From positions 740,061 to 804,060 of the forward strand of contig NW_006763299.1 of NCBI RefSeq assembly GCF_000218685.1: a stretch of DNA of 64,000 bases, given 5' to 3'. The notes under the pieces were generated by a model. The model had not been told where the DNA came from. It saw only the letters and a program-made list of their open reading frames with translations, and did no database searches. The DNA is from Serpula lacrymans var. lacrymans S7.9. Its lineage: Eukaryota > Basidiomycota > Agaricomycetes > Boletales > Serpulaceae. The translations under genes were made by a program, and so were the position numbers. Within the stretch, counting starts at the first letter, position 1, and every line of letters begins with the position of its first letter. Below, one piece after another: positions 1-11,090 of the stretch.

Positions 1-985
1 TCATGATGTCATGGGAAGATGCAGTAAAGAAAGCAAGGCAAAAAATAACTTCAGTATCAACACAGTTCCTTTGTTGTCAGTCAGGCATTCTTAAAAAAAT
101 ATGTGTCCATAAAAATGATTCAAAAATGAAAAATAATTGCACTGCAAATGGATGTTCTGCTGAAAAAAAGGAACTGGAGCCACCGGTCCACCACCTAGTC
201 CAAATCTGACAGTTCCATGGCCTTATCAATGGTCTGGTTGTATTGGACCACCTGCTCAAATGAAGGAGGGAGAAGAGTAGTTCCGATTTGGAACAAATGT
301 GTCCCAGGCAGTGTGTGGTAAGTGTAGCTGTAATGAAAACAATGGACGAAGGATAAATGTACCCAAGTGAATGGGACAGCAATGTACATAGGCAACGCAA
401 GGGAAAACAAGTGACCAATGATTTAATAGTGGAAAACGGCAGATCAACATCATGAAGATGGACCTGTTTCCCAATTTAGACTGGCCGCTGGGGCTTTGCT
501 GATATTAACAGTGGCATATGGTGGTCAATAGATTGGTGATGGAGGCGGATGGAGAGTGATGACATCAAGTGTGGTGAAGGAGCAAGGAAGATGAGTAGGA
601 GGAGGGTGGAGGTGACGAAGAAGTGGACTAGAATAGGGAGCCAGATACGACCATCTGGTGAGAATAAAAAGGAGAGTTAAGGGCCCATAGTGGGGCTAAG
701 TAAAGGGAAAAGGGTAAGGGAGAACAACAAAAGCAAGGGCGCAATGTGTAGCCAGTGGCGACACGGAAATTTACCAAAATGCAGAAAGTACTGAATGGAA
801 AGTAAAGGTGAGCGCGACTTGACTGCCTAATAGAGATGGTGCTGATCAGCCACAAGTTCAAAAAAGGCAATATTAATTACTATTCCACATGGCACTGTGC
901 TTGTGTGGCGCAAAGGCGAGTCTTTTGAATATTTGCTTCATTTTTGACACTTGTCCATGCTACCAATCAATTTTGGTGCATGACA
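1..985 (-). mobile_element. LTR family A, truncated and decayed copy
   Basis: This is the reverse-strand 5' part of the long LTR that recurs at 28049, 38120 and 45757. Its outer end reads TGTCATGCACC on the minus strand, the same terminus as the other copies, and the other end runs off the window. The internal ORF that is open in the other copies is broken here into several short frames. The copy is also shorter than the matching part of the full copies. Many differences are transitions at former CpG sites. The target duplication cannot be checked because one flank lies outside the window. Confidence 0.85.
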
Positions 986-1081
986 CCAAACCCCCAAATT
1001 TTTGATACTCTCAGAATTATGCTCATCATGCTCTGCTGCTTAGTATAGCCCTGTACCCCACCCCCACATGGTACTCCAGAT

Positions 1082-2459
1082 TGTGAGGCAACATTAAACT
1101 ATAACAAAAAAACACCTGTCTCCTTCTGCACTTGCAGGGAGTAAAAGGTACAATAAGTTCTGAGATCAACAGATGCTAGAGATTGTAGCAGGTAGAGTAC
1201 TGAGAGTGGACTCAAGGGTTTTGATCAGGAGTAAAGCGGGTTATTCAAGTAATAAAAAGCTAAAGAACTATACACAAGTATGTAGGATTTTTATAGCTAA
1301 TTGTCTATCTCTCAGATTGGAAAAGGAACAATAGAAAGGTGGTCTGAGAATGAAACCGACCAATAAGAAAAAGAACAACTATTGTACAATTTCAAGGGTT
1401 AATCAGTAAGTGGGAAAATATACTGTAAGGACCATTTACATTTTCTTATCTTTTCGTTCCATGCCTTGGTTCTCAGACGCTTTCCCCATTACACCTCTGG
1501 CTTTAGGGCTAGAGGTATCCTTTGCTATCTTGCTCCTCATAGCTCTAATAAGCTTTTTTAACCATTGTTACCATTTCATATTGCAGATCAGAGACTGGGT
1601 GACACTCCCAGCCAGCCAGCATGATGGGTAAGAGCTGGTGGTAGAGATCTCACTAATCAGCTCCATGCCGCATACGTGCCTGGACGTATTAATAGATGCT
1701 TTAGTCAGGATTGTACCTCATCATGAGAATACAGTTTCTGAACGTGCATGACATACCCATTATTAGTACATTTTCTCACCTGCTGATTAATCCCTGAAGT
1801 CGTACAATAAGTTGTTCCTTTTTTCTATTGGATAGTTTCATCCTCAGACCACTTTTCTTTTATTCTATTTTCCAGTCTGAGAGATAGACAATTAGCTATA
1901 AAAACCCTACATACTCATGTATTGCTCTTTAGCTTTTTATTACTTGAATTATCCACTTTATTCCTCAACAGAAACCCTTGAGTTTACTCCCTGTCCTCTA
2001 CTTGCTAAAATCTCTAGCATCTGTTGATCTTAAACTCATTGTACCTTTTACTCCCTACAAGGGCAATTGGAGACGGGTATTGTCTTTGTTATAATTTAAT
2101 GTTGCCTCACATATACTAATAATAGGTATTGACATGCATGTTCAGGAACTGTATCCTTATGATGAGGTAAAATCCTGACTAAAGTGTCTATTAATATATC
2201 CAGGCACTGATGTGGCTTGAAGCTGGTTAGCAAGATCTCTATTACCAGTTTTTACCCATTGTGCTGGCTGGCTGGGAGTGCTACCCAGTCACTGATCTGC
2301 AATATAAAATGGTATTGATGGTTGAGAAAACCCGTTAACGCTATGAGAAGTAAAATGGCAAAGGACACCTCTAGCCTTAAAGCCAGAGGTGTAATGGGAA
2401 AAGTGTTTGAAAACCAAGACATGGAATGAAAAGATAGGGAAAAGTGAATGGTCCTTACA
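1082..2459 (-). mobile_element. LTR family D, interrupted copy
   Basis: A minus-strand solo LTR that begins TGTAAGGACC at its outer right end and finishes TTGCCTCACA at its left end. It is split into two halves by a plus-strand copy of the same family. The flanking pentamers are CAGAT and TAGAT, an imperfect 5-bp target duplication as expected of an old insertion. The two halves together cover the full length of the family seen at 36949. It contains a TATA-type promoter region and no coding capacity. Confidence 0.85.
1424..2111 (+). mobile_element. Solo LTR family D nested in another LTR-D
   Basis: A 688-bp solo LTR starting TGTAAGGACC and ending GCCTCACA, flanked on both sides by the perfect pentamer TATAC. 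It sits inside the minus-strand LTR-D copy, which resumes immediately after the right-hand duplication. The pair gives a large imperfect inverted-repeat structure. It has no genes. Confidence 0.92.
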
Positions 2460-3199
2460 TAGATACCCACTCTGATACTCCTGCACTGGACTTCTAGTTC
2501 GCCATACATTTCCTCCGCATGTTCTCATATTCCTCATGTACTCTGTAGTTTAGACATTATGGTACACTCCCCTCATATATGATTTTCCCTCACTAGATAC
2601 TTGTCCGCATGAAACTCCATACCTACATTACAAGTTACTCCTTACAAACTCCCATCCCTCTGATAGTATATAAGCCGTAGCTCCTGTACTCCGTTCCTGC
2701 AGTTCGGATATTGACTAGTCCCTCCCACCTTTATTCAAGTCTCCTTCTGAGTTTCTGGTCCTTCTCCAAAGGACCTTTACTCCACTCCATTATTCATCCT
2801 CTACTCTCACCCATTCACTCTGACAAGTGAGGGACTAAGATCCACAGAAGGGCCTAGCGTACAAGCTATGTCAATCCCCAACTTTGTGCTCTGTTTTACT
2901 GCCCACTTCATCTCCGCACTCCAAACTCTGCTACTCCAAAGGTCACAGTTCTGACGGTATATTTAAACTGACACTTTCTGGACCCTCTGTATCTCTCCCA
3001 TGGTTAAATGTGTACGTAACACCTCACAGGGCAACACCAAATTCCTCAGTTTTTCTGCTTGTTAACCCCTAGGGATGCAATTAATTTCCATGGCCCCTCA
3101 ATGCCCATTCTCCTTGTACCCCTAGGGGTTCCTCAATCCCTCCCAACTCTCCTCATACCCCAACCCCCACTCCAAAAACTCCGGACTTGACCAATAAGT

Positions 3200-3520
3200 T
3201 GTTAGTTTTGGTGATTCTGCACCTAGTTGAGCTATCTATTTTCCCTTCTTTCTAAATCACTTTCCTCTTTATTCTTTTTGCTCTATTGTTCAGTATTCAC
3301 TGAGCATTCTATAATTTCGCCTTTGTGGCTGATTTGTTTACCTTTGTTTACAAAACTTCGGACTAGTATTGCAGAGTCCAGTATTCCTATTCTTTAGTTA
3401 CTCATACTGGACTCTAGGTACTGTACACATTCTGTACTCTCTGATAATATAGTTACTCATACTAGACTCTAGTTCTGTCCTTGTTAGCTCTCAGCAAGTG
3501 GCTAGACACTTCCCAGAAGT
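3200..3520 (+). mobile_element. Solo LTR family C (321-bp copia LTR), degenerate
   Basis: Starts TGTTAGTTTTGGTG and follows the 321-bp consensus seen in six other copies, with more substitutions than the rest. The 3' end is blurred. It lies where the 5' half of a gypsy gag gene should be, so the insertion was accompanied or followed by a deletion. Confidence 0.8.
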
Positions 3521-3522
3521 TC

Positions 3523-3948
3523 TCAATTGAACATAAGTTAGGCAAGGACAGAAAATTCACTCTGGAAGAACACAAACATTGTTTTGACAATAATCTCTGT
3601 CTGTTCTGCAGACAAACCAGTCACAACACAAATTTGTGCCCTAAGTCCTCCTCCAGCACTGCAAAACCTTGTGCCACTACAGCAGTTCTGGATGCCACTG
3701 AGATAAAAAAAACAGTCAGCAGTCCTCCACGCTCTGCATGGGTTGAGGACTGTGTTGATCCCGACTATGCATTAATGGAGATATGTCTCAATGTGCCCGC
3801 TCTTTCTGATCTGTCCCTCCATTCTCACCTCTGCTCCTCCAATCTCTATACTCCAATAACTCTAAAAGCCATGGTTCTGGCAATTGAAAGCATAAATAAA
3901 ATTCCTTACCCTCACCACTTAGCAAAGAATGTAGAAGAAAAAAATTGA
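3523..3948 (+). pseudogene. Gypsy gag C-terminal fragment with zinc knuckle
   Basis: The frame encodes a KLGKD..FTLEE segment followed by LCLFCRQTSHNTNLC, a CX2CX4HX4C retroviral-type zinc knuckle. This is the usual 3' end of gag in basidiomycete Ty3/gypsy elements. The knuckle normally binds the element's RNA during packaging. The N-terminal capsid-like part is absent because LTR-C occupies its place, and no protease or reverse transcriptase follows. This is a dead fragment, probably of the same family as the gag at 62683. Confidence 0.75.
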
Positions 3949-4603
3949 AAATACAGTACTTTAGCAAATGTATAATTAGATTATTAGTGAGTGTGTCAAA
4001 GAAGAAGCCCTTACTTATGACTAATTATGCAGGTCCAAAGTGGTTTGGACCAGGTCTTCAATTAATAGACCTGAACTGGACTTGGTGCAAAGGTTTGGTC
4101 CAGTGACCCAGGTCCGGACCCAAGTTCAGGACGAGACTTTGGGCAGCTTTGAGATGGTGGTACAGGATAAAAGATGAAATTGCAAAAGTGTGACCAGATA
4201 TAGTTGTGAATGTATAATGTATGACTGCACTGCACAATGATGTGATGCTACAGTGTATTGCATTCAAGTGCATGAGACTGCATGCAATTACAAGTTCTGC
4301 TGATTCAATGTAAGTAGTTTGATTTGTCAGGATTCTGACTAATTTAGTATAGTCATTTCCGACTGAGATTGAGTAGAGCAAGGAAAGTATGTGGGTGAAG
4401 TGATGGAGATTGAGCGACGGTGACCTGGGTGGGATGATGCGGTTGCAATGACTATTACGCAGTCACATGATGTCATGGGTACGTCAGAAGCAGGTTGTGT
4501 TACATAAGAAGGGGTTCCGTAGAAGGCAAGTGAGTTTACTAAAAAGGCTTTTCCCCACTGATTTTGAGCACTCTTTCTTCTGCCCGCATCGAAGACGAGG
4601 AGG
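3949..4603. other. Intergenic; repeat debris then gene promoter
   Basis: No gene recognised. Around 4030-4130 there are short repeated motifs of the GGTCCAAA / TTTGGACC type, resembling the degenerate repeats at 47.9-48.1 kb next to the hAT remnant, so this may be the end of a hAT-like element. The last 300 bp upstream of the next gene are presumably its promoter. No clear TATA box was seen. Confidence 0.4.
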
Positions 4604-6593
4604 ATGTCGCAACGCAGGCTGTCTACTCGCCGTGGGTCTGTGTCAGCGTCTGATCCGTGGGGACAGCACTCGCCGCTGAATCTGGACCCCAACCGATCGT
4701 CGTCGAGCAAGCTGACGATAGTGCGCGTGCAAGACTCTTCGCCGTTCGGTTCGCCTGTCTCATCGATCTCGTCGATCAGCCTCACAGAACCACCGTCGTC
4801 GCCGGTTCTGCACCACAGACGATCCCACCGCCGCCCTGTCAGCACCTCCGCCATCACCGGCCAGGACCCCTCTGCCCGCCTCAGCTTCGCCTTCTCGTCC
4901 TTTGCACCCTCTCCCCCGCCCCCAACCACCACCACCACCCGCCAGTCCGCCTCCAGCCCGTCCTCTTCCCCTCGTCTCCGGCCCTCTTCGCCGTCGTTCA
5001 CCCGCCGACTCTCTGGCTCTGGCTCGTTCGCGTCCAAACCGAACCTCAGCGCAGACCAGCTCGTCGAGCTTGCACGGCAGTCGTCCAGTCCCCGGTACAT
5101 TACGCCGTCTGCTCCGTCCACGCCTGGCTCAGCAGGCCCCGTTGCTGGTCCGCAGACCGCCGCTCCCACGTTTACTGCGCTGCCTGTCGATGTCTACCTG
5201 CCCTTCGTGGACCGTCCACAGGAGGTTTCGGTCCTTCTGTCCAGTGCCCCCACCGTCAAGCTCTTTTCTCTCCTCGCACAGACTTTCTCTGCAAAGCCAG
5301 ACGAGCCCTCTGTCTCTCCTATCTTCTCCGATGCCTCCGACTTCCCCCCTAATCCCCCCACGTGGTCCTTCGCTACCCTCCGTCTCTGGCTCACCACTGT
5401 CGACCGCGACTCCGCCCCAGATGCTCTCTGGGTTCGCTCTGCTCGCAGATGCATCCTCGCCCATTCAGAGCTCATCTGGGAACGCATGAAGGGTGCTCTT
5501 GGTGTCCCCCCTGAGCTCGAGCTCGACGACGACTGGGACGCCTGGGATTCTGACAACGAACAGGCTATAGTCGACTCTCCATCCAATCCTCCCCTCATCG
5601 GCACCTTTGATATCGATGACACCGAAGATGTGACCACCCCACATGCCAAATCTCCCCCCGCAGACCCCATCATCTCACAGTCCGGTAACCTGGCTCTCTC
5701 TGTCTCTCCCTCTCCCTCTCCTCCCCCCTCCTCTCCGCCCTCGTATCTCTCTATCGAGCCTCTCTTCGCAACAAGCTGCCCACAATCTACGACACCGTCC
5801 GGCAATCCTCCTCCCCTTTCTCTCCCCTCTACTCAGAGTGATCCAGGTGCTGGTTTGCAGGACATCTCAGAAGACCAAGAAGACGACGACGACGCTCCAA
5901 ACGAGGCTGCAAATGCCAAAAAACTTGCAGAGGAAAAGGACCGCGAGGATCGCGAACAACAAGTTCACGGACTCCGCATTTCCACTTCCCCTCTTCCATC
6001 CTCTCCCCTCGTCCCTATCGTTCCATTCTCTCCCGTTCATGCATACCGCACTCCGAGCCCTTCAGTCCCCTCTTCACCCTTGTTTTCCAAGCGTTTATCC
6101 CGCACTTCATCTCATGGCTCCGTATCTAGCTTGGGTGCACCCCGCACATCCAGCAGTGCAGGGTATGTTTTTCTCTAATCTTTCTCACCCGTGTAGCTAA
6201 GCCCTACACACAGAATGTATGGATACACCCACCATTACGGTTCTGACGCAGGCGGAGACAGTGGAAGTGAACGTGCTTACGATCCAGTAGGTGATCGAGT
6301 ACCTGGAAACCCTTTGTTTCCAAGCAACTTTGCAAGGCTAGCCCTGGGGCCCACCTTGAGTGCAAAGTGAGTTGATCTCCCGCTCGTCGCACTATCTGCC
6401 GTTGACGTATGTTTATGCATACAGTAATCCTTCCTTGCGGTCTTCGCGTCCACCACCCGCCCCTGCCTACTCTCGATTCGCCCGTTTCGGTGGTCGCCCA
6501 CCTAGCTGGGCCGAGGGGTGGGATCCCGTGAAGCAAGAATACGCAGTGACAGTTGCAAGCGGGAGTAGTGTTGGTATTGGCGGTGGTGAATAA
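4604..6593 (+). CDS. Ser/Pro-rich protein of unknown function (3 exons)
   Basis: The protein is 626 residues from exons 4604-6162, 6214-6366 and 6425-6593, with GT-AG junctions that keep frame. Exon 1 is strongly biased to Ser and Pro, with many SP and SSP motifs of the kind phosphorylated by proline-directed kinases. It contains one more ordered stretch (about residues 190-310, rich in Trp and Leu) followed by an acidic patch. An EKDRED-type charged segment lies near residue 440. The C-terminal 100 residues look the most conserved in style, ending in a GRPPSWAEGWDP segment. No catalytic motif, signal peptide or membrane segment was seen. The start is the first ATG of the long frame. I do not recognise a characterised family. 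A regulatory or scaffold role is possible but is inference only. Confidence 0.8.
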
Positions 6594-7102
6594 TGCCATT
6601 TGTGGATAACTTTTGATCATAAAAATGTATACAGTAGATAGGGCTGGCTTGTATGTTTACATCTTTTTTTCGGGCGGGAGCTAGTAGAAATTCCAGGTCT
6701 TGTAATTTTCTTCTTTTAGTTTTTCTCTCCTTCCAACCGTCTTCCTTTTGTTTCAAGTTGCCTTGTAGGGCTTGTTGTTCTGTAACTCTGTACATACTCC
6801 ACCAGTGGCTGATAATACACGCACAGCTCACTACTCTTAAAGTACGATATCTTCAAGTCGTGTTGATGCTATTACTTTCATTGATTCATGATGCAGTCCT
6901 AAGAATAAAAAGGTAAACCGTGCAACAAAGGATTAACATTTCTCGATGGAGTTTGCAGTACAAAAAAAGCATTTCATTTCATAGAGCATGTCAGGAACGG
7001 TGAGCACGTAGTCTAATTGGGTATATTAATTGAATGTGATTGACACCTTACGGTCATGTCGATCATTACAAGAAAACTAGCGACTAATTAACAACCATTG
7101 CA
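6594..7102. other. Convergent intergenic region
   Basis: Holds the 3' ends of the Ser/Pro-rich gene and of the opposing Sec14-like gene. It is AT-rich with scattered AATAAA-like signals (for example near 6903). No ORF worth calling. Confidence 0.5.
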
Positions 7103-8349
7103 CTAAAAGGCATCTGCCTCTCCCCCATATCGTTTCGGAAGTTGGTCTGCGTCAATGACCGGCAGCAGTGCTTGTCCGATGGCGCGTTTCCCGCTGCCAA
7201 CGACCGACATTTTGGCCAAGGTCGCAGACGATATGAGTGGCTTGAATATCCAGAAAACCCACGAGAGGAAGCTTGGGACGTTGATGAAGAATTTTCGTGA
7301 CTGTAGTGCGAGGTATATGGTGAATGAGACTGGGTTGGTCGGCTCTGATGGGAGAGCACGGATGGAGGGAACGTACCAAAAGCTCGGGGTAGTGTCCCTG
7401 GAAGATGCTCGAGGCTTCGGAAGCGGCATTCTTGGAATTCGGGGTGCGGCTTGAAAAGCCTACGCCATCGTAATCTAGATTCATGTCAGTGTTCATTTTC
7501 GAATGGATGATAAGGTAAGTGAGGCTGAACGACATACCATGAATTTGGACCATCTGGTCGATAGTCTCGAAATCGAGGAGAGCGATACTCTTTTCCATAA
7601 AGGCGACGCGCCATCTTATGTGCAGAAAGAGCTATATCACGGGGGTTACTTGTCAACGACGCGGGAGAGAAGCGTACCGCAAAAAACGGTTCACGTCGCC
7701 GAAAACAGCGTCGAGGTCCTTGTTTGCGCCATACAGGTTGTATCTGTGATTGACATCGGGTGACTCGTCACCGAGTACCAGGGTATGAACATGGTAGGGA
7801 GATTGACGTACACAACAGGCCGTCCCTCTTTGTCATGCCCGTATATATATCCAAGCTGTCCGAAGATATCTTCGGGGAACTCCTCCTGGAGTGCCTCTTC
7901 CACCTTGAAAGACTCACGCCAGCGCAAGGTCGAAACCAACATATCTTTAGCCTCAGGTATGCTAAGATTCCTGTCGTATTTTTTGTCAGATAATCCTTTA
8001 CGAAAGAAGGTCTTGGAGCCATGCGCACCTTGCTCGTAAGAACTTCATGAGGACGACACTGACACGAGCGTCTATCGGGTTAGAAGGATCTATATCGACG
8101 CCCCATAGCTTGACGGGTTTCGTATCGGCGTCAGTCCTGTCAGGATCATCACGGTATCCTTCTGCAATAACGCTGGGTAGAATGCTCTATTCCCAGCCCT
8201 GTCAGGACGCCGTTATGTATTGAAAAGCGTAATGTAAAACTGACACGGAATCCTTTCAGTGCTGCCCACTCTGCTTCAGTGAATTTCTTTGTCAGAGCAT
8301 TCTGTGGCTCTTCCTGTTCTCCTTCGACGGTCGAGTCCACTGTACTCAT
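7103..8349 (-). CDS. SFH5: SFH5-like Sec14 (CRAL-TRIO) phosphatidylinositol transfer protein
   Basis: A Sec14-family lipid exchange protein, expected to move phosphatidylinositol between membranes (ER/plasma membrane in yeast Sfh5). The N-terminal CRAL-TRIO-N region contains DARVSVVLMKFLRAR. The lipid-binding lobe contains LRWRESFKVEEALQEEFPED and YGHDKEGRPVVYN-like residues, then ALLDFETIDQMVQIHG. The C-terminus has KFFINVPSFLSWVFWIFKPL, AKMSVVGSG and LPKRYGGEAD, which is the SFH5 pattern. The gene has several short introns. Exon 1 starts at an ATG and ends after a KGFR codon run, and the last exon stops after GGEADAF. Exact exon borders were not all resolved. No frameshift is needed. Confidence 0.88.
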
Positions 8350-8797
8350 GCTAGTAGTAGGATTATCTAGGATGCGTGACGCCTTACTGTAACGTGAGAC
8401 AACGTGTGCTTCGGTAGGAGTAGCGCGGCGGTACCACAGTAGGACCCTGAATACCGCCCAACTAAAGTATACTTTTACTGTAGTACGTTACTCCCATTCT
8501 CCTACACAAGTGGATCAGCCAACGCGATAGTCTCTACGTCAGATGTATTACAGCGCTATGAACAAGTTGCCATGAAAGATATACAATAGAGGTCGAAAGG
8601 GTTCGTCTACGAAAAAGAAGGTCGTTCAAATCCAAAGTGCGTAACGAAATGACAGTCGTCTCGTATAAGTCTATGAGTGAAATGGGGTCGATAGGATGTT
8701 TTGTGTATTAAATAATGCAGGCAAGGGAATAGGGTGGAGAACCACAGAAAAAGTTTGATTAAAATCAATAAAGATATACCTGGGGTATTTTGAATGT
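8350..8797. other. Intergenic region upstream of the Sec14-like gene
   Basis: Contains the promoter of the leftward Sec14-like gene and the 3' end of the leftward transporter gene. No ORF or repeat recognised. Confidence 0.5.
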
Positions 8798-10603
8798 TCA
8801 GGCTGCGAGAAGCTGCGGTTCTGGCCCTATCTGATGCGAGTGCGAGAGAGGATACACATGAGAATGCGAGTTGAGAGGTGGAAACCCAAGGGAAATGGTT
8901 TTTAGCGGGGGAGAATCGTTAGACGGAGGCGGTGAGGGATAAGAGTCTGTAGGCGAGATAGCACTGCGCTTAGACAGAGCAGACACTGCAGCCGTCGGGG
9001 ACGTTATTTGTATGTGGAGATTCGGATGTATATGCGAGTGGATATCATGAGTGCGCAAGTTGGAATAGTTATTGTGAGGTGGTGGTATCTGTGTTCGCGG
9101 TCGGCCGTACACGGGTGACGTACCCATCCCAGTCGTAGCGGCCATAATGGGGACCTCGGATACAGACAATCGGGATGGTGAGGAATCAGTCCCGTTCAAC
9201 ATCCTCTCTTCAGTCTTGTTGATCGGAAGCATCATATCTCGAACAGCCTCGACTCTTCTCATTTTGTTTTCTCCCCTTTCCACGTCACCCTTGGCGGTAT
9301 TGTACATGTAAAGTCCTAAGAAGGTCATTCCTATCCCAAGCCCTTGCACGGGATGTACACTTTGGTTGAACCACATTATTGCTATACAAATCACAGCAAC
9401 GCGCTTGATCAGTGATGCGATGGAATATGTGACGGGTGACGTGGAAGACAGAATGATAAAAGCTATGATGTTCTGCGCAAAATGGACAGTACCATTCACG
9501 AAGAAGTAGTAGTGCACTGAGTGAGGGACTGCATGTCCACGCGTAGGGTGAGATACGTGGGTCGGATCCTCAGTGGCAGAGAGAAGCAAGGGAAGGTCGG
9601 TATAACTCCAGATAGGGATCATGAGGATGAAAGCCATGCTGGATGAATACAGTAGAAGGTTCAGTTTGTCAAGTTTATGGGATGACATCTGCGCGCCTGA
9701 GGGCATGATCTTCTTGAAAAATATGTTTGAGCTAACGAATACAAGAGCAGACCCGAAAGCACAAAGAAGACCAGCAGGACTTGAGGTGGACATATCGAAA
9801 GTGCACGCTAGCATGACTCCAATAGTGAGGGGTAGCAGCGAGATATACGTCTTGGGAGAGTATCTCACACCAAACAACAGAGCATAGGCTGCTACAGTGA
9901 ATAGGGGAGATAGAGCCTAAAAGCAGTTTTGTCTCTGAAGCTCTTAGTGTATAGCTAATAGACATACCTTGATCGTATGAACGGTACTGACAGGGATCCG
10001 AGATATTGCCATACTTGAAGACACATGCCCTCCGACCTGAAACATACCCATAGGAAGTGTGCTCCATACGATGGCCTTCGTCGGAGGCCGTAATTTGGAA
10101 AACCCAAGGGCAGGACTCATCAAAAGCAGGCAAAAAAATGCGACGAAACCGAATTGTATGATGGTAAGGGTGATCGGATAGCGAAATTGAGTTAGGATAG
10201 TCTTTCCTGTATTTGATGATAACGCAGAGGTGGTATACCAGAAGGCACAGAGAAGAGCAAAGCGGAATGTTGAATTGGTCGACCCGTTCGTAGCCTTATT
10301 AAAAGAATCAGTTGATCTCCGCGACATGGACGGTAGCGATAAAGAAGACGCCGGCCAGTACTGCAGTATAGTTCGTTTGAACTGGGAAAACGAGATACGG
10401 CTTGCTACATTCCGCTCTTTCTCGAGATGACGCTTCTCATTCGCCCAGGAACCTTGGTGGGGAGATGAGGGTTGAATACCCTGAGAGCTGTTGGCCGGCC
10501 ATACACCCTCGATACGCTGATCTCTGGAAATGCTGTAGTGCTCGTTGAAAGGTAAATGGGAATTGTGACCATTAACGTCTGCGGGTATGTTATTCCAAGA
10601 CAT
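8798..10603 (-). CDS. Triose-phosphate transporter family membrane protein, SLY41-like
   Basis: A multi-pass transporter of the TPT/nucleotide-sugar transporter superfamily, resembling yeast Sly41 of the ER/Golgi. It has two exons, 10603-9968 and 9916-8798, separated by a 51-bp GT-AG intron that falls between codons, and encodes 584 residues. The hydrophilic N-terminal 120 residues are followed by about ten hydrophobic segments. Typical family stretches include FALLCAFWYTTSALSSNTGK, a PVSTVHTIKALSPLFT segment at the exon junction, KLNLLLYSSSMAF and SIASLIKRVAVICIAIMWF. The C-terminal tail is long, Ser/Pro-rich and cytosolic-looking. The ATG chosen is the first in frame; a frame extension upstream lacks an ATG. 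Substrate cannot be told from sequence. It shares a divergent promoter with RPS4. Confidence 0.85.
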
Positions 10604-11090
10604 AACTTGCAGAGAATGATGCAAATAGGCCTTTGCAGGTGTGTCGGGGAATATAGTGTTCGTCTATGATGAAGGGTATATTTGCGTTGCAGCACAGAGA
10701 GGATACTGGAACACATCCAAGCGGCGCAGTTAATTTGTTCGTATTTACATCAGCACGTGGCAAGGCTGAACCGAACAGGAGCCACGAGAGACGTAGAAAC
10801 GAGGTCCAGCCCGTGAATAAGCACCATCGGGCTTGTTCATACCTGCAGTGTTTACTGTAATATAGATATAGAATAAAACAACATCTATAGTAGCGCCTTT
10901 GTTGACTTACTTACCGACTGCAACTGTACCTCAATATTTTCAGCTTGAGGCGATATCAGAACAGATCACGTGACCGTATATTGACCTCCCCTAAACTCAC
11001 GTCCCAGCTTCCCCGCTAGACTAAGTCGCAAGTGTAGCATCAAGATCAAGACCGCCGTCGTCGACCCCTTCCGACCTCAAGAAACCCACC
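10604..11090. promoter_or_regulatory. Divergent promoter of the SLY41-like gene and RPS4, with TCACGTGA
   Basis: About 490 bp between two divergently transcribed start codons. A perfect palindromic octamer TCACGTGA lies at 10966-10973, about 120 bp upstream of the RPS4 ATG. This is the type of site bound by bHLH factors (Cbf1/Pho4-like E-box). The same octamer occurs in the mannosidase/ERV1 divergent promoter at 54721-54728. Binding itself is not shown here. Confidence 0.55.

Larger units (their letters stand above)
986..3199 (+). mobile_element. Gypsy family E 5' region (LTR/leader), interrupted by LTR-D
   Basis: Sequence on either side of the LTR-D insertion is collinear with 61.9-62.65 kb, where a gag gene follows. 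Shared blocks include a TATA-like string TATATAAG near 2667, the stretch around 2840-2890 and the proline-coding leader at 3060-3180. It is therefore the 5' non-coding part (LTR plus leader) of a Ty3/gypsy-type element. The exact LTR ends were not resolved. The first part of gag is missing here, replaced by an LTR-C insertion. Confidence 0.6.

Noticed and set aside
3060..3085. A second hAT terminus at CTAGGGATGC
   Set aside because: The sequence is part of the collinear family E leader (compare 62520-62560) and has no partner repeat.
5129..5805. Long minus-strand frames antisense to the Ser/Pro-rich gene
   Set aside because: They mirror the biased codon use of exon 1 and have no recognisable domain; shadows.
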